Source: Enterobacter wuhouensis (GTDB lineage: Bacteria > Pseudomonadota > Gammaproteobacteria > Enterobacterales > Enterobacteriaceae). From it: DNA of 64,000 bases. The stretch is from NCBI RefSeq assembly GCF_004331265.1, contig NZ_SJOO01000003.1, forward strand, positions 124,001-188,000. The letters run 5' to 3'. The position numbers and the translations under genes were made by a program. Numbering within the stretch: position 1 is the stretch's first letter; each line of letters opens with the position of its first letter. Shown in pieces: positions 44,697 through 54,554 of the stretch. A model generated the notes under the pieces. The model saw only the letters and a list, made by a program, of their open reading frames with translations, was not told the DNA's origin and made no database searches.

Positions 44697-45749
44697 CTAA
44701 ACCATTGCACCGGCACGTAATTGTTGTAACAGGCGCTCCACGGGAGCCGCGAGCCCGACTGATGGCGGTTGCGCTAAGTTATACCAGAGAGCAGTGCCTT
44801 CATCCATGCACGAGGTGAATGACGACACGGGAAGCCACATCGGCACAATATCCAGGTGGAAATGGCTGAAGGTATGGCGGAACGCCGTCTGCTGCGTGAG
44901 GCTATCGGCGGCGATCCCGCGCTGTTTGAGCCATTCCCGCAGCAAATCTTCGTTTTCAAACTGTGGGAAGCAGTATAGACCACCCCACAGGCCGCTCGGC
45001 GGGCGCTGGGCGAGGAAGACCTCATCACCGTGCTGCATCAGCAGCATATAGCCGGTGCGCTCCGGCAGCGTCTGCTTGGGCTTTTTGCCCGGATATTGCG
45101 CCCATGAATGGTTAGCGTACGCCACGCAGAGGTTGTTCACCGGGCAGAGTTCGCATTTTGGTTTTGAGCGCGTGCAGACCATCGCGCCGAGATCCATCAT
45201 CGCCTGGTTAAAACGCTCCACGCCTTTCGCCGGGGTGACCGCTTCACTTATTTCCCAAAGCCGTTTTTCCACGTCCTTCTTCCCCGGCCAGCCGTCGACG
45301 GCATAGCAGCGTGCAAGCACGCGCTTCACGTTGCCGTCGAGGATCGGAAAATGCTTGCTTAATGAAAGGGAGAGGATTGCGCCAGCGGTGGAGCGCCCGA
45401 CGCCGGGGAGATCGGCCACCTCGTCGAAGGTTTCCGGGAATTTCCCGTTATGGCGCGTGGCGACCTGCTGCGCGGCCTTGTGCAGATTGCGCGCACGGGC
45501 GTAATAGCCCAGACCTGTCCACAGGTGCAGCACTTCGTCTAACGGCGCGTTGGCCAGATCGGTGACCGTCGGGAAGCGCGCCATAAAACGCTCAAAGTAA
45601 GGAATGACCGTCGCGACCTGCGTTTGTTGCAACATCACCTCGGAGAGCCATACTTTGTAAGGCGTTTTTTCAATTTGCCAGGGCAGGGTTTTACGCCCGT
45701 ATTTGTCGTACCAGTCCAGCACCTGGGCTGAAAATTGAGAGGCTTGCAT
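44697..45749 (-). CDS. mutY: Adenine DNA glycosylase MutY
   Basis: MutY removes adenine mispaired with 8-oxoguanine. From the ATG at 45749 ([20 protein letters not shown]) it has 350 residues, the E. coli length. Visible are the catalytic glutamate E37 in [11 protein letters not shown], the helix-hairpin-helix [12 protein letters not shown] with the downstream aspartate in ILDGNVKRV, the 4Fe-4S cysteines of [17 protein letters not shown], and a C-terminal NUDIX-like 8-oxoG recognition domain (about 230-350). It is divergent from trmB. Confidence 0.96.
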   Translation of the reverse strand: MQASQFSAQVLDWYDKYGRKTLPWQIEKTPYKVWLSEVMLQQTQVATVIPYFERFMARFPTVTDLANAPLDEVLHLWTGLGYYARARNLHKAAQQVATRHNGKFPETFDEVADLPGVGRSTAGAILSLSLSKHFPILDGNVKRVLARCYAVDGWPGKKDVEKRLWEISEAVTPAKGVERFNQAMMDLGAMVCTRSKPKCELCPVNNLCVAYANHSWAQYPGKKPKQTLPERTGYMLLMQHGDEVFLAQRPPSGLWGGLYCFPQFENEDLLREWLKQRGIAADSLTQQTAFRHTFSHFHLDIVPMWLPVSSFTSCMDEGTALWYNLAQPPSVGLAAPVERLLQQLRAGAMV

Positions 45750-45893
45750 GGTCATCGATTCGCATAATCAGGGACGCAGATTGCAGCACAGCGTCAATCT
45801 GCTGTAAACCGGATCTTTCCCATGCTTGCATAGAAGCCTTAACTTTGGATAATGCCCGTTTCCCGAACACTCTCACAAGCAGACAACTCTTTT

Positions 45894-46613
45894 ATGAAAA
45901 ACGACGTCATTTCACCGGAATTTGATGAAAACGGTCGCCCGCTGCGCCGTATTCGCAGCTTTGTCCGCCGTCAGGGCCGCCTGACAAAAGGGCAGCAACA
46001 CGCGCTGGACAACTACTGGCCGGTGATGGGCGTTGAGTTCACTGAACAGCCTGTCGATTTTGCCGACCTGTTTGGCCGCGACGCGCCCGTGACGCTGGAG
46101 ATTGGTTTTGGCATGGGCACCTCGCTGGTGGCGATGGCAAAAGCGCGCCCGGAGCAGAACTTCCTCGGTATTGAAGTGCACTCGCCGGGCGTGGGCGCTT
46201 GCCTGGCAACGGCGCAGGAAGAGGGCGTTGAGAACCTGCGCGTGATGTGTCACGACGCGGTGGAAGTGCTGCACAAAATGATTCCTGACAATTCTTTGAA
46301 CATGGTTCAGCTCTTTTTCCCTGACCCGTGGCACAAAGCACGTCATAATAAACGCCGTATCGTTCAGGCACCGTTTGCCGAGCTGGTGAAAAGTAAGCTT
46401 AAGCTGGGCGGCGTCTTCCACATGGCGACCGACTGGGAACCTTATGCGGAACATATGCTGGAAGTGATGTCGTCGCTGGACGGGTATAAAAACCAGTCTG
46501 AAAGCAACGACTATGTACCGCGTCCGGACTCACGTCCGGTGACAAAATTTGAACAGCGTGGCCATCGTCTTGGTCACGGCGTATGGGACTTAATGTTCGA
46601 GAGGGTGAAATAA
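45894..46613 (+). CDS. trmB: tRNA (guanine-N7-)-methyltransferase TrmB
   Basis: TrmB makes m7G46 in tRNA. The ATG at 45894 ([20 protein letters not shown]) gives 239 residues, as in E. coli. The SAM-binding motif is [13 protein letters not shown] and the catalytic region is [17 protein letters not shown]. The stop overlaps the yggL start (TAATG). Confidence 0.96.
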   Translation: MKNDVISPEFDENGRPLRRIRSFVRRQGRLTKGQQHALDNYWPVMGVEFTEQPVDFADLFGRDAPVTLEIGFGMGTSLVAMAKARPEQNFLGIEVHSPGVGACLATAQEEGVENLRVMCHDAVEVLHKMIPDNSLNMVQLFFPDPWHKARHNKRRIVQAPFAELVKSKLKLGGVFHMATDWEPYAEHMLEVMSSLDGYKNQSESNDYVPRPDSRPVTKFEQRGHRLGHGVWDLMFERVK

Positions 46614-46939
46614 TGGCAAAGAATCGTAGCCGTCGTCTGCGTAAAAAGATGCACATCGAAGAATTCCAGGAAGTGGGCTTCTCCGTTGCCTGGCGTTTCC
46701 CGGAAGGCACCAGCGTTGAGCAGATCGATCGGGACGTTGACGCGTTCATCAACGATGTGATTGAGCCAAACAAGCTGGCCTTTGACGGGAGCGGCTATCT
46801 GGCGTGGGAAGGTCTGATCTGCACGCAGGAAGTCGGTAAATGCACCGAAGAACATCAGGCGCTGGTACGCAAATGGCTTGAAGACCACAAACTGCAGGAT
46901 GTCCGCGTCAGCGAACTTTTCGACGTTTGGTGGGACTAA
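46613..46939 (+). CDS. yggL: YggL family protein (DUF469)
   Basis: This 108-residue soluble protein matches E. coli YggL, a conserved enterobacterial protein with an RNA-binding-like basic N-terminus ([20 protein letters not shown]) reported to associate with the 50S ribosome. It is translationally coupled to trmB through a one-base overlap. A hairpin follows it. Confidence 0.93.
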   Translation: MAKNRSRRLRKKMHIEEFQEVGFSVAWRFPEGTSVEQIDRDVDAFINDVIEPNKLAFDGSGYLAWEGLICTQEVGKCTEEHQALVRKWLEDHKLQDVRVSELFDVWWD

Positions 46940-46952
46940 TTAAGCATGTACG

Positions 46953-46978
46953 GGGCCAGCATTAGCTGGCCCATTTTG
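46953..46978 (+). terminator. Hairpin terminator between yggL and yggN
   Basis: Perfect 8-base stem GGGCCAGC / GCTGGCCC with ATTA loop, then ATTTTG. It lies 13 bases after yggL and 18 before yggN; the short U-tract suggests partial termination. Confidence 0.75.
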
Positions 46979-46996
46979 TCTGAGGGAGTGTTAAAG

Positions 46997-47713
46997 ATGC
47001 GTAAAACGTTGCTGGCGGTTGCTTTACTGGCAATCGGAACCACCGCCCATGCGGAGTATAAATGTAGCGTCACCCCGCGTGACGACGTGGTATTAAGCCC
47101 GCAAACCGTGCAGGTCAAAGGCGAGAACGGCAATCTGGTGATTACGCCGGATGGCAACGTGACCTTTAACGGCAAACCGCAGAACCTGACGGCCGCGCAG
47201 CGCGAGCAGGCGAAGGATTATCAGGCCGAGTTACGCACCGCCCTGCCGTGGATTAACGACGGCGCGCTGACGCGCGTAGATAAAAGCCGCGTAGCGCTGG
47301 ATAAGATCATCACCAAAGAGGTGGGTGAAAGCAGCAATATGCGCACCCGCCTGACCAAGCTGGACAAGCAGCTGAAAGAGCAGATGAACCGCATTATCGA
47401 GACTCGCACCGACGGCCTGACGTTCCACTATAAGGCCATTGATCAGGTGCGCGCCGACGGCCAGAACCTGGTGAACCAGGCGATGGGCGGCATTCTGCAG
47501 GACAGCATCAACGAGATGGGCGCAAAAGCCGTGCTGAAAGGCGGCGGTAACCCGCTGCAGGGCGTGCTGGGCAGCCTTGGCGGCTTGCAGACGTCGATTC
47601 AGAACGAGTGGAAGAATCAGGAAGCTGATTTCCAGCAGTTCGGCAAAGACGTGTGTAAGCGCGTGGTGTCGCTGGAGGATAGCCGTAAGGCGCTGGTGGG
47701 GACGCTGAAGTAA
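46997..47713 (+). CDS. yggN: DUF2884 periplasmic protein YggN
   Basis: This 238-residue protein matches E. coli YggN. The ATG at 46997 behind GGGAGTG gives a signal peptide MRKTLLAVALLAIGTTAHA cleaved before EYKCS. The mature part is predicted mostly helical with two cysteines (YKCSV, DVCKRV) that could form a disulfide. The function is unknown. Confidence 0.93.
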   Translation: MRKTLLAVALLAIGTTAHAEYKCSVTPRDDVVLSPQTVQVKGENGNLVITPDGNVTFNGKPQNLTAAQREQAKDYQAELRTALPWINDGALTRVDKSRVALDKIITKEVGESSNMRTRLTKLDKQLKEQMNRIIETRTDGLTFHYKAIDQVRADGQNLVNQAMGGILQDSINEMGAKAVLKGGGNPLQGVLGSLGGLQTSIQNEWKNQEADFQQFGKDVCKRVVSLEDSRKALVGTLK

Positions 47714-47716
47714 TTT

Positions 47717-47800
47717 CCCCTCACCCTAACCCTCTCCCCAAAGGGGCGAGGGGATGGTTTGCTCCCTCTCCCTTTCAGGGAGAGGGCCGGGGTGAGGGTT
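47717..47800. repeat. GA/CT-rich intergenic repeat, double inverted copy (copy 6)
   Basis: Two facing palindromes (CCCTCTCCCCAAAGGGGCGA and CCCTCTCCCTTTCAGGGAGA) lie between the convergent yggN and the DUF559 gene. The right copy runs into the 3' end of the DUF559 gene. Confidence 0.82.
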
Positions 47801-48137
47801 GAGGCGCTTGCAGTGTTTCAAGGATCTTTTCCAACACAGCCTCTTCGTTATTCCAGAGTTCGTTGTTCCAGAATCGAATAACGAGCCAGCCCTTTTGGTT
47901 TAACCACAACGTCCTTTGACGATCGTATTCCTGATTTTCATCATGTTGCCCGCCATCCAGCTCAACAGCCAGCCGAGCCGCACAGCAGGCGAAATCTAAA
48001 ATGTAGTTTCCTACCGGATGCTGTCGGCGAAATTTATAATCAGCGAAACGGCGGCTGCGCAGTAAATACCAAAGCCGTCTTTCTTCCTTTGTCAGCTCGC
48101 GCCTGAGCTGTTTTGCATAAGAACGAATAATTTCCAT
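47775..48137 (-). CDS. DUF559 domain protein (restriction-endonuclease-like fold)
   Basis: This 120-residue protein has the DUF559 domain, related to very-short-patch repair (Vsr) and other PD-(D/E)xK endonucleases: LRRELTKEERRLWYLLRSRR, then FRRQHPVGNYILDFACCAARLAVELDGGQH, where D, E and D are the nuclease-type acidic residues, and LWLNQKGWLVIRFWNNEL. The ATG at 48137 is preferred over GTG at 48143. The last residues, PSPRPSP, are encoded by the neighbouring intergenic repeat, so the original stop has probably been replaced. Its role is unknown. Confidence 0.85.
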   Translation of the reverse strand: MEIIRSYAKQLRRELTKEERRLWYLLRSRRFADYKFRRQHPVGNYILDFACCAARLAVELDGGQHDENQEYDRQRTLWLNQKGWLVIRFWNNELWNNEEAVLEKILETLQAPQPSPRPSP

Positions 48138-48200
48138 CCCCACACTCTGCCAGCCTTTCCCTCAGCCGGCAGAACGGGATGCAAAATCCTGAATCAGCCT

Positions 48201-49343
48201 TCAGGAATCTTCGGCGAGGAACAGCTCAAGAAGGGAGTTCAAGAACAGCTTACCGTGCTCGGTTATCTGCCAGTACGCATCACACTCGGTCAGATACCCC
48301 TGCGCCAGCGCCTCGTCGATCTGCGGACGAATCACCGATTCCGGCAGCCCGGTGTACAGCGCAAACTCCGCGCGCGGTGCGGCTTCCAGCAGGCGGAAGC
48401 GGTTCATAAAGAACTCAAACGGCTTGTCCGCCGCCTCGACGTCGTGCTGACGCTCCAGGTAGCGGCCTTCCATATACCCGCGCGGGTGGCGGGTTTTGGC
48501 GGTACGCAGTATGCGTCCGTCCGGGAAGGTCACCTTGCCGTGCGCGCCGCAGCCAATCCCCAGATAGTCGCCAAAGCGCCAGTAGTTCAGGTTGTGCTGG
48601 CACTGATAGCCCGGCTTCGCGTACGCGGACGTTTCATACTGCTGATAGCCTGCAGCGGTCAAAAGCCTATGGCCCTGCTCGAAGATGTCCCACAGCGCGT
48701 CGTCGTCCGGCAGCACCGGCGGACGGGAGCCGAACAGGGTGTTTGGCTCGATGGTGAGCTGATACCACGACAGGTGCGGCGGGTTCAGTTCAATCGCCTG
48801 TCGCAGGTCGTCCAGCGCTTCTTCAAGCGACTGATCCGGCAGGCCGTGCATCAAATCGAGGTTAAAGCTGCGTAGCCCAAGCCCGGTCGCCAGGTTCGCC
48901 GCGCGCTTCGCCTCTTCCGGGCCGTGTATGCGCCCCAGACGCTTCAGCTTCGGTTCGCTAAAGCTCTGCACGCCGATGGAGATACGGTTCACGCCCGCGC
49001 GCTGATACTCGACGAAACGGTCGGCCTCAACGGTGCCGGGGTTGGCTTCCATCGTAATTTCAGCATCCGCCGCCAGGTTCAGACGCGCACGCACGCCGTC
49101 CAGCAGCGTTTGCATCGCCGGGCCTGAAAGCAGGCTCGGCGTACCGCCACCAATAAAAATGGTCTTAACTTCACGTCCCTGTGCGTAAGGTGCGTCGGCG
49201 TCCAGGTCGGCCAGCAGATGCGCAACGTAGTCATCGTGCGGCACTTCGCCCTTCAGCGCGTGCGAATTGAAATCGCAGTACGGGCATTTCTGCACGCACC
49301 ACGGGATGTGAATATACAGACTCAGAGGCGGCAATTTAGCCAT
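48201..49343 (-). CDS. hemW: Radical SAM family heme chaperone HemW
   Basis: HemW binds heme and delivers it to membrane respiratory enzymes; it was long mislabelled as a coproporphyrinogen oxidase. The 380 residues open with the radical-SAM cluster motif C16-x3-C20-x2-C23 in [13 protein letters not shown], followed by [11 protein letters not shown] and the C-terminal HemN-like domain. It overlaps rdgB by 8 bases at the end of the yggS-yggT-yggU-rdgB-hemW operon. Confidence 0.96.
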   Translation of the reverse strand: MAKLPPLSLYIHIPWCVQKCPYCDFNSHALKGEVPHDDYVAHLLADLDADAPYAQGREVKTIFIGGGTPSLLSGPAMQTLLDGVRARLNLAADAEITMEANPGTVEADRFVEYQRAGVNRISIGVQSFSEPKLKRLGRIHGPEEAKRAANLATGLGLRSFNLDLMHGLPDQSLEEALDDLRQAIELNPPHLSWYQLTIEPNTLFGSRPPVLPDDDALWDIFEQGHRLLTAAGYQQYETSAYAKPGYQCQHNLNYWRFGDYLGIGCGAHGKVTFPDGRILRTAKTRHPRGYMEGRYLERQHDVEAADKPFEFFMNRFRLLEAAPRAEFALYTGLPESVIRPQIDEALAQGYLTECDAYWQITEHGKLFLNSLLELFLAEDS

Positions 49344-49929
49344 TACGTAACGCTTCCAGTAACAGTTTCAGCGCGCGTCCACGGTGGGAAATCGCGCTTT
49401 TCTCTTCGCGGGTCAGCTCCGCGGCGGTTTTGCCCTCGGTCGGGACAAAGAAAATCGGGTCGTAGCCAAAGCCGCCGCTGCCAGCCGCTTCAAGGGTAAT
49501 CACGCCCGGCCAGCTGCCGTGGCAGACGACAGGCGTAGGGTCTTCTGCGTGACGCATATAAACCAGCACGCAGTGGAACTGCGCGGTGCGCTGTTCGTCA
49601 GGGACGTCTTTAAGCGCAACCAACAGCTTTTCCAGATTCTGCTGGTCGGTGGCGTCCTCGCCGGAATAGCGCGCAGAGTAAATGCCCGGCGCGCCGCCGA
49701 GAAAATCCACGGCCAGGCCGGAGTCGTCGGCAATCGCGGGCAGGCCGGTGACCTGTGCAGCATGGCGCGCTTTCAGGATCGCGTTTTCGATAAACGTCAG
49801 GCCCGTCTCCTCGGCGGACTCCACGCCAAGCTCGGTTTGCGCTACCACGTCCAGCCCAAAATCATTTAACAGCGAGGCCAGCTCGCGCACTTTACCGGCG
49901 TTACCGGTCGCGAGAACAACTTTTTGCAT
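49336..49929 (-). CDS. rdgB: XTP/dITP diphosphatase RdgB
   Basis: RdgB hydrolyses non-canonical purine triphosphates (dITP, XTP) to the monophosphate, preventing their use in DNA. The 197 residues show the Ham1 signature [14 protein letters not shown] at the N-terminus, [15 protein letters not shown] and [10 protein letters not shown] at the C-terminus. It lies 3 bases after yggU and overlaps hemW. Confidence 0.96.
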   Translation of the reverse strand: MQKVVLATGNAGKVRELASLLNDFGLDVVAQTELGVESAEETGLTFIENAILKARHAAQVTGLPAIADDSGLAVDFLGGAPGIYSARYSGEDATDQQNLEKLLVALKDVPDEQRTAQFHCVLVYMRHAEDPTPVVCHGSWPGVITLEAAGSGGFGYDPIFFVPTEGKTAAELTREEKSAISHRGRALKLLLEALRNG

Positions 49930-49932
49930 GGT

Positions 49933-50229
49933 TTAGTCCTGTTCTGTCAGAGCCGCGACTTCCGTCGGGATAGATTGCGGATTGAGGATTTTTACCTGTT
50001 TATGCCGCCCAAGTTCACCTTTTTCGATGATGACCTGGCTTTTGGCGACGCGAAACTGTTTGGCAAGATATTTGGTCAGATGCGCGTTCGCCTGGCCGTC
50101 AACCGGCGGGGCGGTGATGGCGACTTTTAGCTCGTCGCCATGCAGTCCAATAATACTGTCTCGGCTGGCTTTCGGCTGAATATAAAGCCGTAAAACCAGC
50201 CCGTCGGCGCAGGTGCTAACTGCACTCAT
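49933..50229 (-). CDS. yggU: DUF167 family protein YggU
   Basis: This 98-residue cytoplasmic protein matches E. coli YggU (DUF167): [20 protein letters not shown] and [20 protein letters not shown]. The function is unknown. The ATG at 50229 matches the E. coli start and overlaps yggT by 4 bases. Confidence 0.94.
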   Translation of the reverse strand: MSAVSTCADGLVLRLYIQPKASRDSIIGLHGDELKVAITAPPVDGQANAHLTKYLAKQFRVAKSQVIIEKGELGRHKQVKILNPQSIPTEVAALTEQD

Positions 50230-50792
50230 AGCGCCATCCACAGCCCCGGCAGCAGCATGTTGCCCGTGGCCTGTAACAGCTCGGCAATCCCCATATTAGC
50301 CACATACAGCAGCAGCACGAGGATCATCGGCGAAAAGTCGATTCCGCCCATTGACGGCAGCAGGTTACGAATTGGGCGCAGCAGCGGTTCAGTCAGCTGG
50401 ATCAGCGCGTATTCCACCGGACTGCGTCCCTGGCTCACCCAGCTCATGATCGCCATCACCAGCAGCACCCAGAAGATCAGCGACCCGATGGTTTTAATCA
50501 GGATCAGGACCGCAGCGATCCAGATAATGGGCTGGAAGGTGACAACCATAAACAGCACGATCGCTTTGATCACGCTCAGAATAAAGGCGACCAGCAGCGA
50601 AGCGCTGTCCAGAGGGCCCATAGCCGGAATGATGCGGCGCAGCGGCCCCACTACAGGTTGCGTGATTTTCACGACAAACTGCGAGAAAGGATTGTAAAAA
50701 TCACAGCGTGCCCACTGCATCCAGACGCGCAGCAAAAGCGCCATCGTATACAGCTCAAGCACTGTTGAGAGCAGGAAAGTCAACGTCTTCAT
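50226..50792 (-). CDS. yggT: YggT family inner membrane protein
   Basis: This 188-residue protein holds two tandem YGGT repeats (about residues 5-85 and 95-180), each with two membrane helices and the motif [20 protein letters not shown] or [20 protein letters not shown]. It is implicated in osmotic or potassium tolerance in some bacteria. It lies 21 bases after yggS. Confidence 0.94.
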   Translation of the reverse strand: MKTLTFLLSTVLELYTMALLLRVWMQWARCDFYNPFSQFVVKITQPVVGPLRRIIPAMGPLDSASLLVAFILSVIKAIVLFMVVTFQPIIWIAAVLILIKTIGSLIFWVLLVMAIMSWVSQGRSPVEYALIQLTEPLLRPIRNLLPSMGGIDFSPMILVLLLYVANMGIAELLQATGNMLLPGLWMAL

Positions 50793-50813
50793 GGCGTTCC
50801 TCAGGTTTCCTTA

Positions 50814-51515
50814 TTATTTTGAGTAGTCGCGCGCACCGAAAATTGCCGTGCCGATGCGCACCATAGTGCTGCCCGCCGCGATGGCGGCTTCCATATCATC
50901 CGACATGCCCAGGGAAAGCGTGTCTACCGTTGCGTAACGTGCCTTAAGCGCCTCAAATGCTACAGCCATTTGCTGCGCCACGGCAAATTGCCTTTCATAA
51001 CTTGACTCAGGTGCCGGGATGGCCATCAGCCCGCGCAGGGTTAAGCGGGGCAGGGCGGCAACGTCCGCCGCCAGCGCATCCAGCTCGGCCAGCGCAATGC
51101 CGGACTTGCTGTTTTCATCGCTGATGTTGATTTGTATCAGCACGTTAAGCGCGGGCATTTCCGCAGGACGCTGGTCGTTCAGGCGCGAAGCAATGCGCAG
51201 TCGGTCAACGGTATGGCACCAGTCAAAGTGTTCTGCCACCAGGCGGCTTTTGTTCGACTGCAGCGGTCCGATAAAGTGCCATTGCAGCCCCGTATTCCCC
51301 TGTTCCTGGAAATAACGAATTTTATCCACGCCTTCCTGAACGTAGTTTTCACCAAACGCCCGGTGGCCCGCATCAATCGCTTCTGCGATGGCGCTCGCAG
51401 GCTTGGTTTTACTGACTGCAAGCAACGTAATTTCTTCTGAAGCACGGCCGCAACGCGTTGCGGCGGCTGAGATTTTGTCCCGGACCTGTGCCAGGTTATG
51501 CGCAATGTCGTTCAT
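50814..51515 (-). CDS. yggS: PLP homeostasis protein YggS
   Basis: YggS binds pyridoxal phosphate and keeps vitamin B6 and amino-acid pools balanced without catalysing a known reaction. The 233 residues form a single alanine-racemase-like TIM barrel with the PLP lysine K36 in LLAVSKTKPAS and SLGMSDDMEAAIAAGSTMVRIGTAIFG at the phosphate site. It is the first gene of the five-gene operon and is divergent from yggR. Confidence 0.96.
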   Translation of the reverse strand: MNDIAHNLAQVRDKISAAATRCGRASEEITLLAVSKTKPASAIAEAIDAGHRAFGENYVQEGVDKIRYFQEQGNTGLQWHFIGPLQSNKSRLVAEHFDWCHTVDRLRIASRLNDQRPAEMPALNVLIQINISDENSKSGIALAELDALAADVAALPRLTLRGLMAIPAPESSYERQFAVAQQMAVAFEALKARYATVDTLSLGMSDDMEAAIAAGSTMVRIGTAIFGARDYSK

Positions 51516-51532
51516 TTTCCGAGGAGTAGTCT

Positions 51533-52513
51533 ATGGATGTGGAAGAAATTGTGGCCCTTAGTGTAAAGCATAACGTCTCCGATCTACACCTGTGCAGTGA
51601 TTCACCGCCGCGCTGGCGCAGATTAGGCCGGCTTGAGCCGGCCCCCTTTCCGCCTCCTGACGTCGAAGCGCTATTAAAAAGATGGCTTAACGACGAACAG
51701 CAGGGCGCGTGGTGGGCAAACGGGCAGGTGGATTTTGCCGTCACGCTCGCGGGCAACCAGCGCCTGCGCGGCAGCGCGTTTAACCATATGTTTGGCGTCT
51801 CGATAACGCTGCGGCTACTGCCGCTTACCTGTCCGCAGCTTTCCGCACTGGGCGTGCCCCGGGCGATCCCGGAGCTGCTAGCGAACGACAACGGGCTGAT
51901 TCTGGTGACGGGGGCAACCGGCAGCGGTAAATCCACGACGCTCGCGGCAATGGTGGATTTTCTCAACCATCATACTGACGGCCATATCCTGACGCTCGAA
52001 GATCCGGTTGAATTTATGTACCAGAGCGAACGCTGTCTGATTCAGCAGCGCGAGATCGGACAGCACAGCCCCTCCTTTGCCGAGGCGCTGCGCGGTGCGC
52101 TGCGTGAAGATCCGGATATTATCCTGCTGGGTGAACTGCGCGACAGCGAAACCATCCGGCTGGCGCTGACCGCGGCAGAAACCGGGCATCTGGTGCTGGC
52201 AACGCTGCATACGCGCGGCGCGGCGCAGGCCATAGAGCGGCTGGTGGATACCTTCCCTGCGCAGGAGAAAGATCCGGTGCGTAATCAGCTGGCGGGCAGC
52301 CTGCGCGCCGTGCTGGCGCAAAAGCTGCGTCAGGATGTTCAGGGCGGGCGCGTGGCGCTGTATGAACTTTTAGTGAATACGTCGGCGGCAGCAAACCTTA
52401 TCCGCGAAGGGAAAACCTGGCAGTTGCCTGGCATCATACAAACCGGCCAGCAGGCGGGAATGCAGAATTTCGATCAAAGCCTGGCGGAGAGAAAGGCGCA
52501 GGGGCGGCTATAG
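51533..52513 (+). CDS. yggR: PilT-family ATPase YggR
   Basis: This 326-residue type II/IV secretion-type ATPase has Walker A GATGSGKST (about residues 127-135), the Asp box TLEDPVEFMYQ, Walker B IILLGELRDSETI and the His box LATLHTRGA, as in twitching-motility retraction ATPase PilT. In E. coli, YggR's role is unclear because no PilT-dependent pili are established. It is monocistronic and convergent with ruvX. Confidence 0.94.
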   Translation: MDVEEIVALSVKHNVSDLHLCSDSPPRWRRLGRLEPAPFPPPDVEALLKRWLNDEQQGAWWANGQVDFAVTLAGNQRLRGSAFNHMFGVSITLRLLPLTCPQLSALGVPRAIPELLANDNGLILVTGATGSGKSTTLAAMVDFLNHHTDGHILTLEDPVEFMYQSERCLIQQREIGQHSPSFAEALRGALREDPDIILLGELRDSETIRLALTAAETGHLVLATLHTRGAAQAIERLVDTFPAQEKDPVRNQLAGSLRAVLAQKLRQDVQGGRVALYELLVNTSAAANLIREGKTWQLPGIIQTGQQAGMQNFDQSLAERKAQGRL

Positions 52514-52523
52514 GCCCCGGCGC

Positions 52524-52940
52524 TCAGTAACCCTGTTCGAAATAGCTTTCGAGGATAATGACGGCAGACGCTGAATCCACGCTGCCTTTATTCAGCGCCC
52601 GGAAGCCGCCGTGCTCAAACAGGCCAGCGCGCGCTTCGACGGTGCTTAGACGCTCGTCGTGGAGTTTGACGGACACGCCAAAACGGCCGTGGATTTTATT
52701 GGCGAACTTACGCGCGCGGGCGGTGAGCGGCTGCTCGGTGCCGTCCATGTTCAGCGGCAGACCCACGATCACGTCGTCTGGCTGCCACTCTTTGAGCAGG
52801 CGTTCGATAAGGTTCCAGTCCGGCGTGCCGTCGTTGGCCTTTAGCGCCGTGAGCGGGCGAGCTGTGCCGGTGATGCGCTGACCCACGGCCACGCCGATGC
52901 TTTTAGTGCCAAAATCAAAGGCCAGAAGCGTTCCGCTCAT
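52524..52940 (-). CDS. yqgF: RuvX/YqgF family nuclease
   Basis: This 138-residue RNase H-fold protein is the YqgF/RuvX putative Holliday-junction resolvase that also processes the 5' end of 16S rRNA precursors. The catalytic aspartate D9 is in [16 protein letters not shown], and DERLST and [10 protein letters not shown] carry the other acidic residues. It overlaps the yqgE start by one base. Confidence 0.95.
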   Translation of the reverse strand: MSGTLLAFDFGTKSIGVAVGQRITGTARPLTALKANDGTPDWNLIERLLKEWQPDDVIVGLPLNMDGTEQPLTARARKFANKIHGRFGVSVKLHDERLSTVEARAGLFEHGGFRALNKGSVDSASAVIILESYFEQGY

Positions 52941-53500
52941 TACGCGTGCCCCGCGACGCCAGGCATGGTCAGGATATCGATGCCAATCAGTTTTGCCGCG
53001 TCACGCCAGCGATCGGCGATGGGGGTTTTGAACAGAATGTTCATGTCAGCAGGTGCGGTCAGCCATGCGTTATCAAGGATCTCTTGTTCCAGCTGGCCTT
53101 TCTCCCATGAGGCGTAACCCAGCGCAACCAGCACTTCAGAAGGCTGTTCAGCAGTCCCCAGGGTTTCGAGAACGTCGCGGGAGGTCGTGACAACCGTGTT
53201 ATCAGAAATACGAATACTGGAAGAGAAAACAGGCGGCGTATGCAGGATAAAACCACGATCTTCAGCGAGCGGGCCGCCAAGCATTACCGGTTTATCAAGA
53301 CGGATCTCCGGCAGGCGCTCTTCAGCGGTGATTTTCAGCTTGTCCAGAATCCCTTCAACCTGGAGGTTTTCCAGCGGCTTGTTGATGATAATCCCCATCG
53401 CCCCGTCTTCATTGTATTCACAAATATAAACCACGGCGCGGCGGAAAATCGGGTCCTGGAGAGCAGGCATGGCAATAAGAAAGTGATGCTGTAAATTCAT
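52940..53500 (-). CDS. yqgE: UPF0301 protein YqgE
   Basis: This 186-residue cytoplasmic protein matches YqgE (DUF179): [31 protein letters not shown] and [15 protein letters not shown]. The function is unknown; it always accompanies ruvX and gshB in enteric bacteria. Confidence 0.94.
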   Translation of the reverse strand: MNLQHHFLIAMPALQDPIFRRAVVYICEYNEDGAMGIIINKPLENLQVEGILDKLKITAEERLPEIRLDKPVMLGGPLAEDRGFILHTPPVFSSSIRISDNTVVTTSRDVLETLGTAEQPSEVLVALGYASWEKGQLEQEILDNAWLTAPADMNILFKTPIADRWRDAAKLIGIDILTMPGVAGHA

Positions 53501-53587
53501 TGTCAGAGGTACTGTTTCCTGGTTTAAAAAGCGACAGCGTCCAGTATGCGGAGAAAGCCGGGCGCTGTCACTAATAGTATTGGTCAG

Positions 53588-54535
53588 TTATTTCTGTAAA
53601 CGTTTTTCGATAGCGTCCATCAGCATTCCGGTGATCGAAATCGGGAACTCCGCTTCGATTTCACGAATGCAGGTTGGGCTGGTGACGTTTACCTCGGTCA
53701 GGCGGTCGCCGATGATGTCCAGGCCGACGAAGATCAGGCCTTTGGCCTTAAGCGTAGGGCCAACGCGGCGGGCAATTTCCCAGTCGCTTTCGGTCAGTGG
53801 ACGCGGCTCACCGCGACCGCCGGCCGCCAGGTTACCGCGGGTTTCGCCGCCCTGCGGAATACGCGCCAGGCAGTAAGGAACCGGTTCGCCATCGACCACC
53901 AGAACGCGCTTGTCGCCGTCGACGATAGCAGGCAGATAGTTCTGCGCCATGCAGTAACGGGTGCCCAGCTCGGTCAGGGTTTCGGCAATCACGCCAATAT
54001 TCGGGTCGCCTTCCTTCACGCGGAAGATAGACGCGCCGCCCATGCCGTCCAGCGGCTTCATGATGATATCGCCGTGCTTCTGCCAGAACTCTTTAAGCTG
54101 CGCCTTGCTGCGGGTCACCAGCGTTTCCGGCGTCAGGTCAGAGAACCAGGCGGTGTAGAGCTTCTCGTTACAGTCGCGCAGGCTCTGCGGCTTGTTGACG
54201 ATCAGCGTTCCTTTCTCTTCAGCACGCTCAAGGATGTAGGTGCAGTAGATGAACTCGGTATCGAACGGCGGATCTTTACGCATCAGGATAACGTTGAGGT
54301 CGGCCAGGGCAATGTCCTGCTCGGCGCCGAATTCGTACCATTTGTCGTAGTTCTGCTCGACGTTAACAATGCGGGTGCGCGCGCGGGCTTCGCCGTTAAT
54401 CAGGTAGAGATCGTTCATCTCCATATAGTGGAGTTCATACCCGCGACGCTGCGCTTCCAGCAGCATGGCGAAGCTGGAATCTTTCTTGATGTTAATGTTT
54501 GCGATGGGGTCCATCACGATGCCGAGCTTGATCAT
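53588..54535 (-). CDS. gshB: Glutathione synthetase GshB
   Basis: GshB joins gamma-glutamylcysteine and glycine with ATP. From the ATG at 54535 (MIKLGIVMDPIANINIKKDS) the protein is 315 residues, one less than in E. coli. The ATP-grasp fold shows GDIIMKPLDGMGGASIFRV and the C-terminal EVNVTSPTCIREIE with metal-binding residues. It supplies glutathione for gss and yghU functions encoded in the same window. It lies 19 bases after rsmE. Confidence 0.97.
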   Translation of the reverse strand: MIKLGIVMDPIANINIKKDSSFAMLLEAQRRGYELHYMEMNDLYLINGEARARTRIVNVEQNYDKWYEFGAEQDIALADLNVILMRKDPPFDTEFIYCTYILERAEEKGTLIVNKPQSLRDCNEKLYTAWFSDLTPETLVTRSKAQLKEFWQKHGDIIMKPLDGMGGASIFRVKEGDPNIGVIAETLTELGTRYCMAQNYLPAIVDGDKRVLVVDGEPVPYCLARIPQGGETRGNLAAGGRGEPRPLTESDWEIARRVGPTLKAKGLIFVGLDIIGDRLTEVNVTSPTCIREIEAEFPISITGMLMDAIEKRLQK

Positions 54536-54554
54536 GTTCTTCTCCGTTAATGGG

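Noticed and set aside
53532..53569. Possible terminator between gshB and yqgE
   Set aside because: A 7-base stem with a loop of more than 20 bases before a T-run on the minus strand is too weak to call, and the genes usually form one operon.
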